Assembly: GCF_026151165.2 (NCBI RefSeq)
Contig: NZ_CP117849.1
Coordinates: 3,782,001 to 3,846,000 of the forward strand
Direction: 5' to 3'
Length of the DNA: 64,000 nt
Source: Cryobacterium sp. SO2
GTDB lineage: Bacteria; Actinomycetota; Actinomycetes; Actinomycetales; Microbacteriaceae
In this document: positions 52,210 to 60,187 of the stretch, piece after piece
Numbering within the stretch: position 1 is the first letter of the stretch
How the letters are laid out: each line of letters opens with the position of its first letter
Made by a program: the position numbers and the translations under genes
The notes under the pieces: generated by a model
Databases searched by the model: none
What the model saw: the letters and a program-made list of their open reading frames with translations, nothing else
What the model was told of the DNA's origin: nothing

Positions 52210-53058
52210 GTGACCGACCTTCCCGCCGACCCGGTGGCAGACCGGGCGATCGACGCCCGCGAACGGATGAAGCAGGCCGCCCAGCGCGCCCACCGCAACC
52301 GGTCGGTGCGCGCGTCCGCCCGGCTCGGCCTGCTCGCCAACGGCCTGGTGCACGCCCTGATCGGCGGAATCGGGCTGCGGATCGCGAACGGGGAGTCCGG
52401 CGAGGCCGACCAGCTCGGCGCGCTCAGCGCCATCGCCGGCGGCCCCGGCGGCGCGGCCGTGCTGTGGTTGTCGACGGTCTCACTCTGGGGCCTGGCGCTC
52501 TGGCAGGGCACCAACGCCGCGTTCAGCGTGGCGCCGAACCGGCGCATCCTGGTTTTCCGTCGCTCGCTCAACGTGGGCAAGGCCCTCGGCTTTGCGCTGC
52601 TGGGCACCGTCACGTTCGCCGTGGTGCTCGGTGCCCGCTCCGGCGGGCCGGAGGTCGTGCGCGAGGCCGATGCCGCGATCGTGGAGAGCCCGGTGGGCCT
52701 GTTCCTGCTGCTGGCCGTGGGCACCACCGTGGCGATCATCGGCGGCGGCCTGGTCTGGCGCGGCGTGCGCCGCAATTTCCGGGAGGAGCTGCGTTACCTC
52801 TGGGGTCCCACCAAGGTGATCGTGCTCACCCTCGGCGTCTTCGGGCACACCATGAAGGGCGTCGCATTCCTGGTCACCGGCGGGCTGCTGATCGCCGCCG
52901 CCGTGTTCGCCGACTCCCGCTGGGTGGGCGGCCTCGACGCCGGGCTGCGCTACCTGCTCACCCTGCAATCCGGGCCGGTACTGCTCAATGTCGTGGCCGC
53001 GGGCCTGATCGCTTTCGGCCTCTACCTGATGGCCAGGGCGGCCTTCCTCCGGCACTGA
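52210..53058 (+). CDS. DUF1206 family membrane protein
   Basis: 282 residues with six hydrophobic segments arranged as three similar pairs, as in DUF1206: each pair opens with a Gly-rich stretch such as ASARLGLLANGLVHALIGGIGLRI, LNVGKALGFALLGTVTFAVV and GHTMKGVAFLVTGGLLIAAA. The family is common in actinobacteria, without known function. The GTG start at 52210 is seven bases after the SNF2 stop, so it is probably co-transcribed with the helicase, though no functional link is evident. Confidence 0.85.
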   Translation: MTDLPADPVADRAIDARERMKQAAQRAHRNRSVRASARLGLLANGLVHALIGGIGLRIANGESGEADQLGALSAIAGGPGGAAVLWLSTVSLWGLALWQGTNAAFSVAPNRRILVFRRSLNVGKALGFALLGTVTFAVVLGARSGGPEVVREADAAIVESPVGLFLLLAVGTTVAIIGGGLVWRGVRRNFREELRYLWGPTKVIVLTLGVFGHTMKGVAFLVTGGLLIAAAVFADSRWVGGLDAGLRYLLTLQSGPVLLNVVAAGLIAFGLYLMARAAFLRH

Positions 53059-53146
53059 GCCGGCACTGCGCCCGCACTGCGCCGGGCCGGCGGCCGCTCA
53101 GGCTGGGAGTTGGATGCGCGCCCTTCAATCTGCTTCAATTTCGAAG

Positions 53147-53152
53147 TACTCT
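53147..53152 (+). promoter_or_regulatory. -10 hexamer TACTCT, leaderless promoter of the glutathione peroxidase gene
   Basis: TACTCT, six bases, ATG at 53159, no ribosome binding site. It allows expression independent of the upstream DUF1206 gene. Confidence 0.5.
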
Positions 53153-53158
53153 GATCGC

Positions 53159-53659
53159 ATGAACATTCGCGAGATCCCGCTCACCGCCGCCGACGGCTCC
53201 ACCACATCGCTGGCCGAGTACGCCGACAAGGTGGTGCTGGTCGTCAACGTCGCCTCCCGCTGTGGACTCACCCCGCAGTACGAGACCCTCGAGCAGCTGC
53301 AGCGCACCTACGCCGACCAGGGCTTCACCGTGCTCGGCTTCCCGTGCAACCAGTTCGGCCTCGGCGAGACCGGCAGCGCCGAGAAGATCGAGGCGTTCTG
53401 CTCCACCACCTACGGGGTCACCTTCCCGCTGATGGAGAAGACGAAGGTGAACGGTGGCTCCCGGCATCCGCTCTACGCCGAACTCACCCAGACGCCGGAT
53501 GGCGCGGGCAAGGCCGGCAAGGTGAAGTGGAATTTCGAGAAGTTCGTGATCTCGCCGTCCGGTGAGGTACACAGGTTCCGTCCGACCACCCTGCCGGACT
53601 CCCCCGAGGTCATCGCCGCGATCGAGTCCGGCCTGGCCGAGCTGAAGCCCGCCGCCTAG
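53159..53659 (+). CDS. Glutathione peroxidase family thiol peroxidase
   Basis: 166 residues with the peroxidatic Cys35 in NVASRCGLTPQY, Gln65 in FPCNQFG, and the Trp-Asn pair in KWNFEKF. It reduces H2O2 and lipid peroxides. Actinobacteria lack glutathione, and bacterial enzymes of this type usually use thioredoxin. The start is the ATG at 53159. A 15-codon upstream extension lacks the family N-terminus. The stop overlaps the convergent cupin stop by four bases. Confidence 0.93.
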   Translation: MNIREIPLTAADGSTTSLAEYADKVVLVVNVASRCGLTPQYETLEQLQRTYADQGFTVLGFPCNQFGLGETGSAEKIEAFCSTTYGVTFPLMEKTKVNGGSRHPLYAELTQTPDGAGKAGKVKWNFEKFVISPSGEVHRFRPTTLPDSPEVIAAIESGLAELKPAA

Positions 53660-54030
53660 GACGCCGGCACGCCGTACTCTCCCGCGCTGTGCACCTCGAT
53701 GGCCACGTACGGTTCGTCGCCGAGCACCCTCGCGTTGTGCCCCGGCGGGATCACGTAGGAGTCTCCGGCGTTGATGGTGGCCGTAGTGCCGTCATCGAGC
53801 ATGGTCTCGAGCGAGCCCGAGACACAGTAACCCACGTGCAGCAGCCGACAGGAGTCGGTGTTGACGACCGGCTTGATGTCGTCTGCCCAGGTCCAGCCCG
53901 GCTGCATCGTCATCCGCCCGATCGAGTACTCGCCCAAGTGGTTCAGTTCCAGCAGGGTCTTCTCGGGTGCGCGGCGTTCGTCCGGCTTGTTGTGCGACTT
54001 CACCTGCAGGGTGTGTGTGGTGGTGGACAT
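53656..54030 (-). CDS. Small cupin-domain protein
   Basis: 124 residues from the ATG at 54030 with a strong GGAGGAC site. A single cupin barrel: ELNHLGEYSIGRMTMQPGWTWADDIKPV, LLHVGYCVSGSLETMLDDGTTATINAGDSYVIPPGHNARVLGDEPYVAIEV. The first cupin motif has His in LLHVGYCVSG, while the second has PPGHNARVLG, so some metal ligands remain. The function could be metal-dependent or ligand-sensing. Nothing in the neighbourhood defines it. It is divergent from the LLM gene at 54335. Confidence 0.82.
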   Translation of the reverse strand: MSTTTHTLQVKSHNKPDERRAPEKTLLELNHLGEYSIGRMTMQPGWTWADDIKPVVNTDSCRLLHVGYCVSGSLETMLDDGTTATINAGDSYVIPPGHNARVLGDEPYVAIEVHSAGEYGVPAS

Positions 54031-54334
54031 GATGTCCTCCCAACTCCGGCGGGCCGTTCGACGGAGGTCGGGCACGCGGCCCGCTCGGTCGCGCCTGGCC
54101 TGTGACCGAGCCAGCGTAAACCCGGCGGATGCCGAACAGAAGGCCCCTCCGCTCCGCGCCCCGCCGTGCTCACTGCCCCGGCGTAATCTGCCGGTGACAA
54201 ACACGGCACTGAGGCGAAATGCGCCGCTGTTCGACTACTCAGAGGCGATCGGCTCGGTCGACCGCCGCCCGGGAGGGCTCGCACTTCGCGCGATTCCCAC
54301 CAGCGGCACCGAACGCAGACAGGAAGGCACCACA
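54031..54334. other. 304-base intergenic region between cupin and LLM gene
   Basis: This holds the divergent promoters. Possible -10 hexamers are TACGCT on the minus strand (54113-54118) for the cupin and TAATCT on the plus strand (54184-54189) for the LLM gene. Both are weak calls. The LLM frame is open through the region, but no start there has a binding site and the upstream part lies antisense to the cupin. I see no RNA gene or repeat. Confidence 0.45.
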
Positions 54335-55636
54335 GTGTTTCACATGGGATGGTTCCTCGGTATGGGCTTCGGCTCCTACGGATGGAACAAGCAATGGTCC
54401 GGCAACGCAGGAAAGGACATCGCGAATCCCCAACTCTTCATCGACATGGCGACGTCCCTGGAGCGCGCTGGTTTCGACTACATGATGATGGAGGACTCCT
54501 CAGTCATCCCCGACACCTACCGCGGCACTCTCGACGAGTCGCTCCGGGCCGGCATCATCCGGATGGACCCGATGCCGCTCATCCCGCTGCTCGCCGAACG
54601 CACGTCCAAGCTCGGCATCATCGCCACCGCGGCGACGACGTTCTATCCCCCGTTCCTGGCGGCGCGCCTGTTCAACACCCTCGACCACCTCACCCACGGC
54701 CGGGTCGGGGTCAACCTCGTCACCGCCTCGCCCGACGCCGCCGCCCAGAACTACGGCTACGACAAGCACTTCGAGCATGACCAGCGTTACCTGATGGCCG
54801 ATGAGTGGGTGCGCGCTGTCAAGTCCCTCTGGGACACCTGGGAGCCCGGCTCCCTGCTGCTCGATGAGGCCACGAACACCTTCGCCGACCCGAGCAAGGT
54901 GCACCACGCCAACTTCGAGGGCGAGTTTTACCGCACCCGCGGACCGCTGAACACGGTGCCTTCGCCGCAGGGACATCCGATCATCTGCCAGGCCGGCGGC
55001 TCTCCCGCCGGCATGGCCTTCGGCGCCAAGCACGCCGACACGATCCTCGCGTCGGTGGACGGCCCCGCGGCCATGCGCAAGTACCGCGAGGACGTGCACG
55101 CCCGGATGATCCTGGAGGGGCGCGACCCGTCCGAGGTGAAGATCATGTTCCTGGTCGACCCCATCCTGGCCGACACCGATGATGAGGCCGACGAGCGCCG
55201 TCGCCGCCGTGACGCCGTGGCCGTCGGTGCTGTCGACGCCGCCCTGATGCGGATGTCGTACATCTCCGGGCTGGACTGGTCGAAGTTCGACCTGGACGCC
55301 GAGATCCCCGACATCACCGGCCAGCACAACGGTCACCAGAGCGTCGTGGACGACTTCATCAAGGCTTCGAAGGGCAAGATCCTGCGGGATGCCCTGGCCG
55401 GTCAGCGCCGCGGCACCGAGTCCGTAGACATGTGGGGCTCCCCCGCCACTGTCGCGGCCAAGATGGACGAGGTCATGCAGGAAGCCGGCGGCGACGGGTT
55501 CCTCATCGCCCTGCCCGTCACCCGCAAGAACATCACCGAGGTCTGCGACGGACTCGCCCCCGAGCTGCGCAAGCGCGGCCTGATTCGGGACGGCTACGAG
55601 TTCGACACCTTCCGCGAGAACCTGTTCGCCTTCTAG
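54335..55636 (+). CDS. LLM flavin-dependent monooxygenase, NtaA/DmoA-like
   Basis: 433 residues from the GTG at 54335, seven bases after an AGGAAGG site. Luciferase-like, of the large NtaA/dimethylsulfide-monooxygenase type: MGWFLGMGFGSYGWNKQW at the start, MATSLERAGFDYMMMEDSSVIPDTYRGTLD, ARLFNTLDHLTHGRVGVNLVTASPDAAAQNYG, and PSPQGHPIICQAGGSPAGMAFGAKHADTI. It would use FMNH2 to oxygenate an unknown organic or organosulfur compound. It stands alone with its own terminator. The peptide-type ABC operon further downstream runs in the opposite direction. Confidence 0.88.
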   Translation: MFHMGWFLGMGFGSYGWNKQWSGNAGKDIANPQLFIDMATSLERAGFDYMMMEDSSVIPDTYRGTLDESLRAGIIRMDPMPLIPLLAERTSKLGIIATAATTFYPPFLAARLFNTLDHLTHGRVGVNLVTASPDAAAQNYGYDKHFEHDQRYLMADEWVRAVKSLWDTWEPGSLLLDEATNTFADPSKVHHANFEGEFYRTRGPLNTVPSPQGHPIICQAGGSPAGMAFGAKHADTILASVDGPAAMRKYREDVHARMILEGRDPSEVKIMFLVDPILADTDDEADERRRRRDAVAVGAVDAALMRMSYISGLDWSKFDLDAEIPDITGQHNGHQSVVDDFIKASKGKILRDALAGQRRGTESVDMWGSPATVAAKMDEVMQEAGGDGFLIALPVTRKNITEVCDGLAPELRKRGLIRDGYEFDTFRENLFAF

Positions 55637-55652
55637 TCCCTCGGACGGCTTC

Positions 55653-55683
55653 GGCCCCGCTGCCTTCGGGCAGCGGGGCCTTT
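55653..55683 (+). terminator. Intrinsic terminator with TTCG tetraloop
   Basis: A perfect 12-base stem, GGCCCCGCTGCC and GGCAGCGGGGCC (55653-55664 and 55669-55680), closes a TTCG tetraloop and is followed by TTTATCGTTT. It lies 17 bases after the LLM stop and is the clearest terminator in the window. Confidence 0.95.
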
Positions 55684-55720
55684 ATCGTTTCCGCGACCGG
55701 GTGCCGAGCCGTCACACAAA

Positions 55721-55740
55721 CGTCTGCGAATTCGGAGACG
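55721..55740. promoter_or_regulatory. 20-base near-palindrome before the ECF sigma gene
   Basis: CGTCTGCGAATTCGGAGACG matches its own reverse complement at 18 of 20 positions. It lies about 60 bases before the sigma factor start and ten bases after a GTCACAC element (55711-55717) that resembles ECF-type -35 boxes. It may be an operator or part of an autoregulated promoter. Confidence 0.45.
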
Positions 55741-55801
55741 AATTAGCTGATCCGGACATCCTTTGGAAAGATCACAAAACAGGGGGAAGCGTGAGAAGAG
55801 A

Positions 55802-56386
55802 ATGCGAACAGGGGTCGTGACGGAAGTATCGTCCAGGCAAGAGACGGACGAGTATCTGCTGCAACAGAGCGTCGACGGCGACCGCAGAGCCTTCGGCACC
55901 CTCCATGACCGGCATAGCCGAGTCGTTTACGCCGTGGCCATTACGGCCACGCGGAATCCGGCCGATGCCGAGGAAGTCTCTTCAGACACGTTTTTCACGC
56001 TGTGGAAGAAGCGGGCCACGGTGAGGTTCATTGATGGGTCGGCCCTTCCGTGGCTGATCGCGACTGCCCGCTACCAAGCGATGAATCACCAACGGGCACG
56101 CTTCCGTGAGGCGTCGATCTCGCTCAACGACGACGTTGACACCCATTCCTCGGCCAGCGCAGAAACAATCGCCGCCGAACGCCAACTCACCGCGCGGCTC
56201 GAAGAAATCATCGCCAACCTCGGCCCCCTCGAGCAACGCATTGTTCACCTGTGTCTGGTCGACGGTCTCACCTACGAACAAGCCGCCCTCACACTCGGCA
56301 TCACCCACGCCACAGTGCGAAATCGGCTCGCACGATCACGCACACGACTGCGCCACGAACTGCACCTGGAGGAAGGATCACCATGA
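55802..56386 (+). CDS. ECF RNA polymerase sigma factor
   Basis: 194 residues from the ATG at 55802. A TTG at 55763 and a GTG at 55817 are in-frame alternatives. Region 2 spans about 30-100 (FGTLHDRHSRVVYAVAITATRNPADAEEVSSDTFFTLW, then ALPWLIATARYQAMNHQR), and region 4 spans about 130-185 (LGPLEQRIVHLCLVDGLTYEQAALTLGITHATVRNRLARSRTRLRHEL). It directs RNA polymerase to a small stress regulon, probably including its own promoter. The stop overlaps the next gene (ATGA), whose membrane protein likely controls it. The lower third-position G+C of this pair compared with its neighbours may indicate transfer. Confidence 0.93.
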   Translation: MRTGVVTEVSSRQETDEYLLQQSVDGDRRAFGTLHDRHSRVVYAVAITATRNPADAEEVSSDTFFTLWKKRATVRFIDGSALPWLIATARYQAMNHQRARFREASISLNDDVDTHSSASAETIAAERQLTARLEEIIANLGPLEQRIVHLCLVDGLTYEQAALTLGITHATVRNRLARSRTRLRHELHLEEGSP

Positions 56387-57423
56387 ACACACCGACCGAA
56401 CTGCGCAGCAACCTCCTGCCAGATGACGAGGCTTTCACCAGGATGAAGCGGGACCTGTTCGAGCGAATCGACGCCGACGAACTTGCCCCACCCATCAGGC
56501 ATGCTGCTCCGCTCACGTACACACACCACCCGGCGAAGAAGACGATACGGCGACGGTGGGCCGGCGCCATGGCGGTGGCAGCAGCAGCGATCACCGTCGC
56601 CCTGCTGGGGGCCAACCTTTTCAGCCCGAACGTCGCGCCCGCGACGGCTGCCGAGGTTCTTCGTTCAGCCGCCGCCGCAACCATCATCACGGCCGACCCT
56701 GTGGTCGGCCCGGGCCAGTACCTCATGACCCAAAGGACAGAAGGCGCCCTGGGACTCGGGGAGGACTTTGGTTACGTGGACAACCGACGTAGCGCGCTCT
56801 ATATCCCTTACGACCGGTCCAGCACCTGGATTGAAGAAACCCAGTGGCTACCCGCTGGCGAGATCTTCGGCGACTCCACGAAGGCACAGGCAGAAATCGA
56901 CAGCTTCGGGAGCACTCCCGGACATGGCGACGCAAAGTACTTTGAGGGCCCGGCCGGAATCTTCGCCGGGTACGACGAATCCCATCCGGAGCTGGCGTCC
57001 ATGCCCACAGATCCCACCGAACTTCTGGACTTCGTCTACACCAACCCCGCCGGAGGAAACCCGCCGGACGAACAAGCCTTCCAAGACATCTGTGACCATC
57101 TTTCGACGGGTGTAGTGCCGGCGAAACTACGCGCCGCAATGTATGAGGCCCTTGCCGAAATACCAGGGGTGTACGTTGCGGAGGACCAAGCGACCCTCGA
57201 CGGTCGCACCGGAGTAGCAATCGGCCGAAAACTGCACGCTGACTCGTACTCGTACCAACTCATCATCGACCCAGCCACAGGGCTGATCATCGGAACGAGA
57301 ACAGTTCAACTTGCTGAGGGCGACTTCATACCGGCTGGCATTACTGGAACCGTGACCCTGGAAACCACGGTCGTTGATCAAGCCCCCACCGGGCCGTTCA
57401 CCGTGCGGCCCCCGCAGGGATAG
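56383..57423 (+). CDS. CU044_5270 family membrane protein, probable anti-sigma partner
   Basis: 346 residues from the ATG at 56383 overlapping the sigma stop. A short cytoplasmic N-domain (about 1-55, FTRMKRDLFERIDAD), one membrane helix at about 60-82 (GAMAVAAAAITVALLGANLF), then a large extracytoplasmic domain with PGQYLMTQRTEG and DGRTGVAIGRKLH segments and a LIIDPATGLIIGTRTV strand typical of CU044_5270 proteins. This family is regularly coupled to ECF sigma factors. It lacks a zinc-anti-sigma HxxxCxxC motif, so how it would hold the sigma factor is not obvious. Confidence 0.82.
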   Translation: MNTPTELRSNLLPDDEAFTRMKRDLFERIDADELAPPIRHAAPLTYTHHPAKKTIRRRWAGAMAVAAAAITVALLGANLFSPNVAPATAAEVLRSAAAATIITADPVVGPGQYLMTQRTEGALGLGEDFGYVDNRRSALYIPYDRSSTWIEETQWLPAGEIFGDSTKAQAEIDSFGSTPGHGDAKYFEGPAGIFAGYDESHPELASMPTDPTELLDFVYTNPAGGNPPDEQAFQDICDHLSTGVVPAKLRAAMYEALAEIPGVYVAEDQATLDGRTGVAIGRKLHADSYSYQLIIDPATGLIIGTRTVQLAEGDFIPAGITGTVTLETTVVDQAPTGPFTVRPPQG

Positions 57424-57425
57424 GG

Positions 57426-57466
57426 TCAGGCCGCGGCTGGGTCCTCGCGGAGGACCGGCGCCGTGG
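57426..57466. repeat. Direct repeat copy A (duplicated permease 3' end)
   Basis: 41 bases that match 58206-58246 at 38 positions. On the minus strand it encodes TAPVLREDPAAA and a TGA, the same tail as the permease at 58206. It begins directly after the alpha/beta hydrolase stop codon. It contains a perfect GGTCCTC-GCG-GAGGACC hairpin (57440-57456), so it may act as the operon terminator. Confidence 0.85.
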
Positions 57467-58162
57467 TTACGAGAGGGTCGTCAGCCATTCGTCGACGGCA
57501 GCGCGCGCGATCGACGGCTGCTCGTGGAAGAGGAAATGACCGGCGCCCTCGATGACGGTGAACGTGGCTGCCGGAAGTGCGGCGGCTATTTCTTCGGCGG
57601 CGTCGATGGGGATGAGGCGGTCCCCAGACCCATGGATGATCGCTGTCGGGCAGGGTATCGCCGGCAGCATCCAGCGGAGATCGTCCCGCTGCATGACCGC
57701 CCGCTGCTGCCGGAGAAAGGCCTCTGCGCCGACCGGCTCCGTCATGGCGCGCCACGTGCCCAGCAGACCCTGGTCGGACTCATGCTCCGCTGCCACGACG
57801 CCGGAGAAGGCGGCGTCGACGAGAGCACCAAAGTGCCCGTCTTCTACGAGCGCGGATTGGCGCTCCCTTGCCAGCATCTGCTCGGCGCTATCGGCTCGGG
57901 CGGACGTGCTCACGAGAGCAAGGCCGACGACACGATCGGGCGCCTGCCGCACCACCTCGAGGGCGACATAGCCACCCATGCTCGTCCCGAGAACAGCGAT
58001 TTCGCCAACATTCTCTCGCAGAATCCGCTCGGCCATCGCTTGGATCGTGTCGTCGTGGCGGGTATCCGCCAACGTGACCTGACCGTGCGTCCAGGCCGTG
58101 TCGATCACGGGCGCGTAAGCGAGAGGCGAACAGAGCAGGGGCGGAATCAACACGATCTTCAT
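57467..58162 (-). CDS. Alpha/beta hydrolase
   Basis: 231 residues. The nucleophile elbow is GTSMGG (Ser near 61), the acid Asp is in HGSGDRLIPID, and the base His in EGAGHFLFHEQP. The short cap region resembles small esterases or peptidase-like hydrolases. It follows the DppC-type permease by 43 bases on the same strand, so it may process the transported peptide or conjugate. It is bracketed exactly by two 41-base direct repeats derived from the permease end, which suggests it was inserted into or duplicated with that gene end. Confidence 0.85.
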   Translation of the reverse strand: MKIVLIPPLLCSPLAYAPVIDTAWTHGQVTLADTRHDDTIQAMAERILRENVGEIAVLGTSMGGYVALEVVRQAPDRVVGLALVSTSARADSAEQMLARERQSALVEDGHFGALVDAAFSGVVAAEHESDQGLLGTWRAMTEPVGAEAFLRQQRAVMQRDDLRWMLPAIPCPTAIIHGSGDRLIPIDAAEEIAAALPAATFTVIEGAGHFLFHEQPSIARAAVDEWLTTLS

Positions 58163-58205
58163 GCCTCTAGTGTCGCCAGACCCCCTGACACCACCCGGGG
58201 ACGGA

Positions 58206-58246
58206 TCAGGCCGCTGCCGGGTCCTCGCGGACGACCGGCGCCGTGG
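58206..58246. repeat. Direct repeat copy B (genuine permease 3' end)
   Basis: The last 13 codons including stop of the DppC-type permease (TAPVVREDPAAA). 38 of 41 bases match copy A at 57426. The internal hairpin is imperfect here (one mismatch per arm pair), unlike copy A. Distance between copies is 780 bases. Confidence 0.85.
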
Positions 58247-59147
58247 CGGCGACCGACGCCGACGCGGGCAGCCGGCCGAAGAGGGCGTGGGACGCGGTGG
58301 CGAATGCCCACACTGTGACCATGATGGCCGCGGCCGGGAAGGCCGCCGCCCACCAGCGACCGCTCAGGGCGTCGTTGGTGCCGCCGGAGAGCATCGTTCC
58401 CCACTCCGGCGTCGGCGGCTGCAGGCCCACACCGACGAAGCCGAGCGACGCGGTCAGCAGAATGCTGGTGGCGAAGAGGTAGGCCATGTTCTCCAGCGCC
58501 GCCCAGATCGAGTTCGGCAGCACGTGCCGCAGGAGCAGGCGCGCCTCGCTCTGGCCTGACATCCGCGCGGCATCGAGGTAGGCCTCGCCCCGCACCCGCA
58601 GCACCTCCACGCGCACCAGGCGCATCTGCACGGGGGCGAGCACAAGCGCCATGGCCACAGTGAGCGACGGGATCGAGGCGCCGAAGAACGACACCACGAC
58701 CAGGCCGATCAAGAGGCCGGGAACCGCCTGGATGAGGTCGAAGATACGCGTTCCGGAGCGGGCGGCCAGACCGGCCAGCCCCCGGGCGTGTTCGTTGCTG
58801 CCGAGCACGAGCCCGGCGGCGATACCGATCACCGTGCAGAGCAGTGCCGCCGCGATCGCGATCGTGAGGTCATAGCGGGTGCCCCAAATGACTCGGGAGA
58901 AGATGTCGAGCCCGGCGCTGTCGGTGCCGAAGAGGTGCGCGAACGACGGGGCCGCCGAGGCCGGGCCGGTGACGCGGTCGGGAGCGTACGGCGCGAAGAA
59001 CGGCGCGACGATCGCCACCAGGACGATGATCCCCGCCGGGATGAGCGGGAGGATCCTGATCTTCCGCCTGGGCAACCGTCCGGCGGCCGCGCGACGTCCC
59101 CCGCGGGCAGGGCTGGTGCGGGCTGGGCTGGTGGTGGGAGTGCTCAT
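58206..59147 (-). CDS. Oligopeptide-type ABC transporter permease (DppC-like)
   Basis: 313 residues from the ATG at 59147, overlapping the DppB-like stop (ATGA). Six predicted transmembrane segments, an Ala/Arg-rich N-terminal extension, the family entry HLFGTDSAGLDIFSRVIWGTRYDL, and the EAA loop EAYLDAARMSGQSEARLLLRHVLPNSIWA. It pairs with the DppB-like subunit to import peptides, nickel chelates or related compounds. The C-terminal 13 residues are encoded in a segment repeated 780 bases downstream. Confidence 0.9.
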   Translation of the reverse strand: MSTPTTSPARTSPARGGRRAAAGRLPRRKIRILPLIPAGIIVLVAIVAPFFAPYAPDRVTGPASAAPSFAHLFGTDSAGLDIFSRVIWGTRYDLTIAIAAALLCTVIGIAAGLVLGSNEHARGLAGLAARSGTRIFDLIQAVPGLLIGLVVVSFFGASIPSLTVAMALVLAPVQMRLVRVEVLRVRGEAYLDAARMSGQSEARLLLRHVLPNSIWAALENMAYLFATSILLTASLGFVGVGLQPPTPEWGTMLSGGTNDALSGRWWAAAFPAAAIMVTVWAFATASHALFGRLPASASVAATAPVVREDPAAA

Positions 59148-60187
59148 GCGGCTTCTCCGGTTCCTCCCGGGCGGCGCCGGGGATCGATGAGCATGGTGAC
59201 CAGGTCCACGAGGAGGTAGACGACCAGGGTGAGGCCGGCAATGACGAGGAGGAAGCCCTGCATGGCCGGGTAGTCGTTGGTCTGCACGGCCTTCACGGCG
59301 TACTGGCCGACGCCGGCGAAGCCGAACAGGGTCTCCAGCACGATGGCGCCGCCGACGAGGTAGCCGAACATCTGCCCGACCATGGTCACGACGGGAGGAG
59401 CCGCGCGCCGGTAGATGCTCTTGAGCACGGTACGACGGCTCGCACCGGTCGACAGCCTGAAGTGGGTGGCGGGGTCTTCGACGGCATCCTGCAGGCTCGA
59501 GACGAGGATGCGGATGACCACCGCCGACTGCGCCGCGGTGAGCACCAAGATGGGGATGAACAGGTGCGCCGCCATCGAGAGGGTGCCGGGCCAGTAGGCC
59601 TGGATGATGGTGTCGAGGAACGGGAACCCCGTGATCGTCACCTCCTGCGGCAGGTCGGTGGAGAGCCGGCCGAGCGGGGCGGGCGCCCAGTGCAGCACCG
59701 TGTAGAAGAGGAACAGCCCGGCGACCGCGAGCACGAACTCCGGCAGCGCGCCGGCGGCCCTGGCATAGGCGGTCACGATCTTCGCGACCCAGGTGCGCGG
59801 GTGGAATACGGCGATGTGACCGAACACGGCGGACACGATGACGGTCACGAGCAGACCCTGCACGGCGAGTTCGATGGTGCTGGGCAGAAGCTCGGCCAGT
59901 TCGGTCGCCACGCTGGCACCGGACTGGATTGAAACGCCGAGGTTGAGCTGGAACAGGTTGGCGAAGTAGTTGCCGAGCTGGTGCCACAACGAGCCGTCGA
60001 GCCCGAGGCTCTTCTGCATCAGGTCGTAGGCCTCCTGCGTGTAGTTCGGACCCAGCACCGAGATGATCGGGTCACCGGGCACGAGCCGCAGGATCACGAA
60101 CGTGACGAGGGTGAACACGGCGAGGTGCAGCGGCAGGAGCGCGAGGCGGGTCATCCACCAGCGCTGGTGACGAAGTCGATCAAGCAA
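59144..60187 (-). CDS. Oligopeptide-type ABC transporter permease (DppB-like)
   Basis: 347 residues from a TTG at 60187, which has a GGGGAGG site six bases upstream and overlaps the previous gene by eight bases. An ATG at 60154 is the alternative. Family marks are LPLHLAVFTLVTFVILRLVPGDPIISVLG, LGNYFANLFQLNLGVSIQSG, and the EAA loop FRLSTGASRRTVLKSIYRRAAPPVVTMVG, with GGAIVLETLFGFAGVGQYAVKAVQTNDYP near the end. It is part of a five-gene importer operon. Confidence 0.88.
   Translation of the reverse strand: MLDRLRHQRWWMTRLALLPLHLAVFTLVTFVILRLVPGDPIISVLGPNYTQEAYDLMQKSLGLDGSLWHQLGNYFANLFQLNLGVSIQSGASVATELAELLPSTIELAVQGLLVTVIVSAVFGHIAVFHPRTWVAKIVTAYARAAGALPEFVLAVAGLFLFYTVLHWAPAPLGRLSTDLPQEVTITGFPFLDTIIQAYWPGTLSMAAHLFIPILVLTAAQSAVVIRILVSSLQDAVEDPATHFRLSTGASRRTVLKSIYRRAAPPVVTMVGQMFGYLVGGAIVLETLFGFAGVGQYAVKAVQTNDYPAMQGFLLVIAGLTLVVYLLVDLVTMLIDPRRRPGGTGEAA

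Noticed and set aside
50262..52775. 837-codon open frame antisense to the SNF2 helicase and DUF1206 gene
   Set aside because: It spans two real genes on the other strand and has no recognisable domain.
53858..54334. 159-codon upstream extension of the sixth LLM gene
   Set aside because: It lies antisense to the cupin gene and lacks the family N-terminus. The GTG at 54335 has a good ribosome binding site.
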